Assembly: GCF_902463975.1 (NCBI RefSeq)
Contig: NZ_CABQHJ010000035.1
Location: 1 to 33,134 of the forward strand
Source of the DNA: Phascolarctobacterium_A sp902463975
GTDB taxonomy: Bacteria; Bacillota; Negativicutes; Acidaminococcales; Acidaminococcaceae
Length of the DNA stretch: 33,134 bases
Direction: 5' to 3'
Both the position numbers and the translations under genes were made by a program. A model generated the notes under the pieces. The model was given only the letters and a program-made list of their open reading frames with translations, searched no databases and was not told where the DNA came from. Every line of letters starts with the position of its first letter. Positions within the stretch are counted from its first letter, which is position 1. This document shows, one piece after another, positions 32,677 to 33,134 of the stretch.

Positions 32677-32845
32677 ATTTCAGAAGATAAAAAATGCGTA
32701 AAGCATCAAAACTTGGTACAATAGAAGTGAAACAAACAATCAACCAAGTATGAGAGATTCATGTCTAAACTCCTAGCACAGATGCAGCAACTTTTGCAGA
32801 CTGCTTGATATATTTTATTTCTTAAAATATCCTTTTTTCAACAAT

Positions 32846-32894
32846 AAAAATGCTCCGCTTACTCTTTTTCAAGAGGGTAGGCGGAGCATTTTTT
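32846..32894. terminator. Bidirectional terminator
   Basis: AAAAATGCTCCGC (32846-32858) pairs with GCGGAGCATTTTT (32881-32893). The stem is A-rich on one flank and T-rich on the other. It directly follows the stop codon of the - strand gene at the right edge. Confidence 0.85.
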
Positions 32895-33134
32895 ATTTGT
32901 TGTTCAGTTCTATTGCCAGCAGCCTAATCTGTTCCTGCGCTTCTGCTTCCGTTTCGCACATGGAAAGGATGACTGGCATTTTGGACCAGTTTGCAAAGGC
33001 CAGGACGAAGTAATGGTCTACGTATTTATCATTAGTATAAAAGTACCAGTCGCCGGTTTCATAAACGAGGCTGGTAATGGTATCGCTGTTGATGTAATCA
33101 GGGAAGCGGTTCATGTAATCCCAATGGTTATCTT
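32893..33134 (-). CDS. Hypothetical protein, probably partial at the window edge
   Basis: A - strand frame ending in TAA at 32893-32895. An ATG at 33112-33114 would give 73 residues, but no ribosome binding site precedes it. The frame stays open (DNHWDY before the Met) to the end of the window, so the true start probably lies outside. The visible part is rich in aromatic residues (YETGDWYFYTNDKYVDHYFVL) and ends in a helix (TEAEAQEQIRLLAIELNNK). No membrane segment, signal or known domain was recognised. Confidence 0.6.
   Translation of the reverse strand, partial: DNHWDYMNRFPDYINSDTITSLVYETGDWYFYTNDKYVDHYFVLAFANWSKMPVILSMCETEAEAQEQIRLLAIELNNK

Larger units (their letters stand above)
32426..32892. 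other. Sparse region with terminators and gene remnants
   Basis: About 470 A/T-rich bases without a full gene. It holds a - strand terminator, a 31-codon - strand frame, an extended -10 sequence (TGGTACAAT, 32714-32722) before a 15-codon + strand frame (MSKLLAQMQQLLQTA, 32761-32808), and a bidirectional terminator. No complete mobile element is visible. The picture fits a decayed gene or insertion sequence. Confidence 0.45.

Overview
The window is 33.1 kb of bacterial chromosome, almost entirely coding on the + strand. Several things point to a Firmicute, probably an anaerobe of the Negativicutes (a Phascolarctobacterium/Acidaminococcus-like lineage). These are a glmS ribozyme ahead of glmS, a leucine T-box ahead of leuS, AGGAGG ribosome binding sites, a sepF/ylmH/divIVA division cluster, comEA-comEC, a membrane-bound group 4 [NiFe] hydrogenase and an acyl-CoA dehydrogenase. 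The genus is an inference from gene content and style, not a database result.

Layout. 1-680: an upstream terminator, a promoter and the glmS ribozyme. 678-2507: glmS. 2626-4777: two overlapping WYL-domain regulator-like genes. 4981-12213: a six-gene hydrogenase-4-like operon (hyfB-C-E-F-G and a ferredoxin/small-subunit fusion) with its own promoter and a strong terminator. 12372-13780: an ArgA-like GNAT acetyltransferase and exonuclease III. 13799-14116: a roughly 318 bp imperfect palindrome with three internal arms, two of which are copies of each other. 14165-18986: uvrB and T-box-controlled leuS. 18987-19424: a hairpin-rich non-coding stretch with a possible cysteine-rich micro-ORF on the - strand. 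19333-19856: a DUF559 endonuclease-like gene enclosed by inverted repeats. 19891-23790: comEA, comEC and holA. 23815-25916: a glutamine synthetase of unusual length behind a structured leader. 26127-27777: a hotdog thioesterase and an acyl-CoA dehydrogenase. 27965-32367: the yggS-sepF-proC-ylmH-divIVA cluster and a histidine phosphatase. 32426-33134: a sparse region with terminators, gene remnants and a small - strand gene that runs off the right edge.

How the genes work together. The hydrogenase module has the proton-pumping membrane arm (HyfB, HyfC, HyfE, HyfF) and a hydrophilic arm (fused NuoC/NuoD-type large subunit; ferredoxin domain fused to the small subunit). That is the plan of a compact ferredoxin-linked, ion-translocating hydrogenase. 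No formate dehydrogenase and no hyp maturation genes are present here. GlmS (cell wall precursor), SepF/DivIVA (division), UvrB/Xth (repair), ComEA/ComEC (DNA uptake), HolA (replication) and LeuS are housekeeping functions.

The parts least explained by known families are the palindromic element at 13799-14116, the repeat-bounded DUF559 unit, the divergent active-site motifs of the hydrogenase large subunit, the glnA leader, and the micro-ORF and decay regions.
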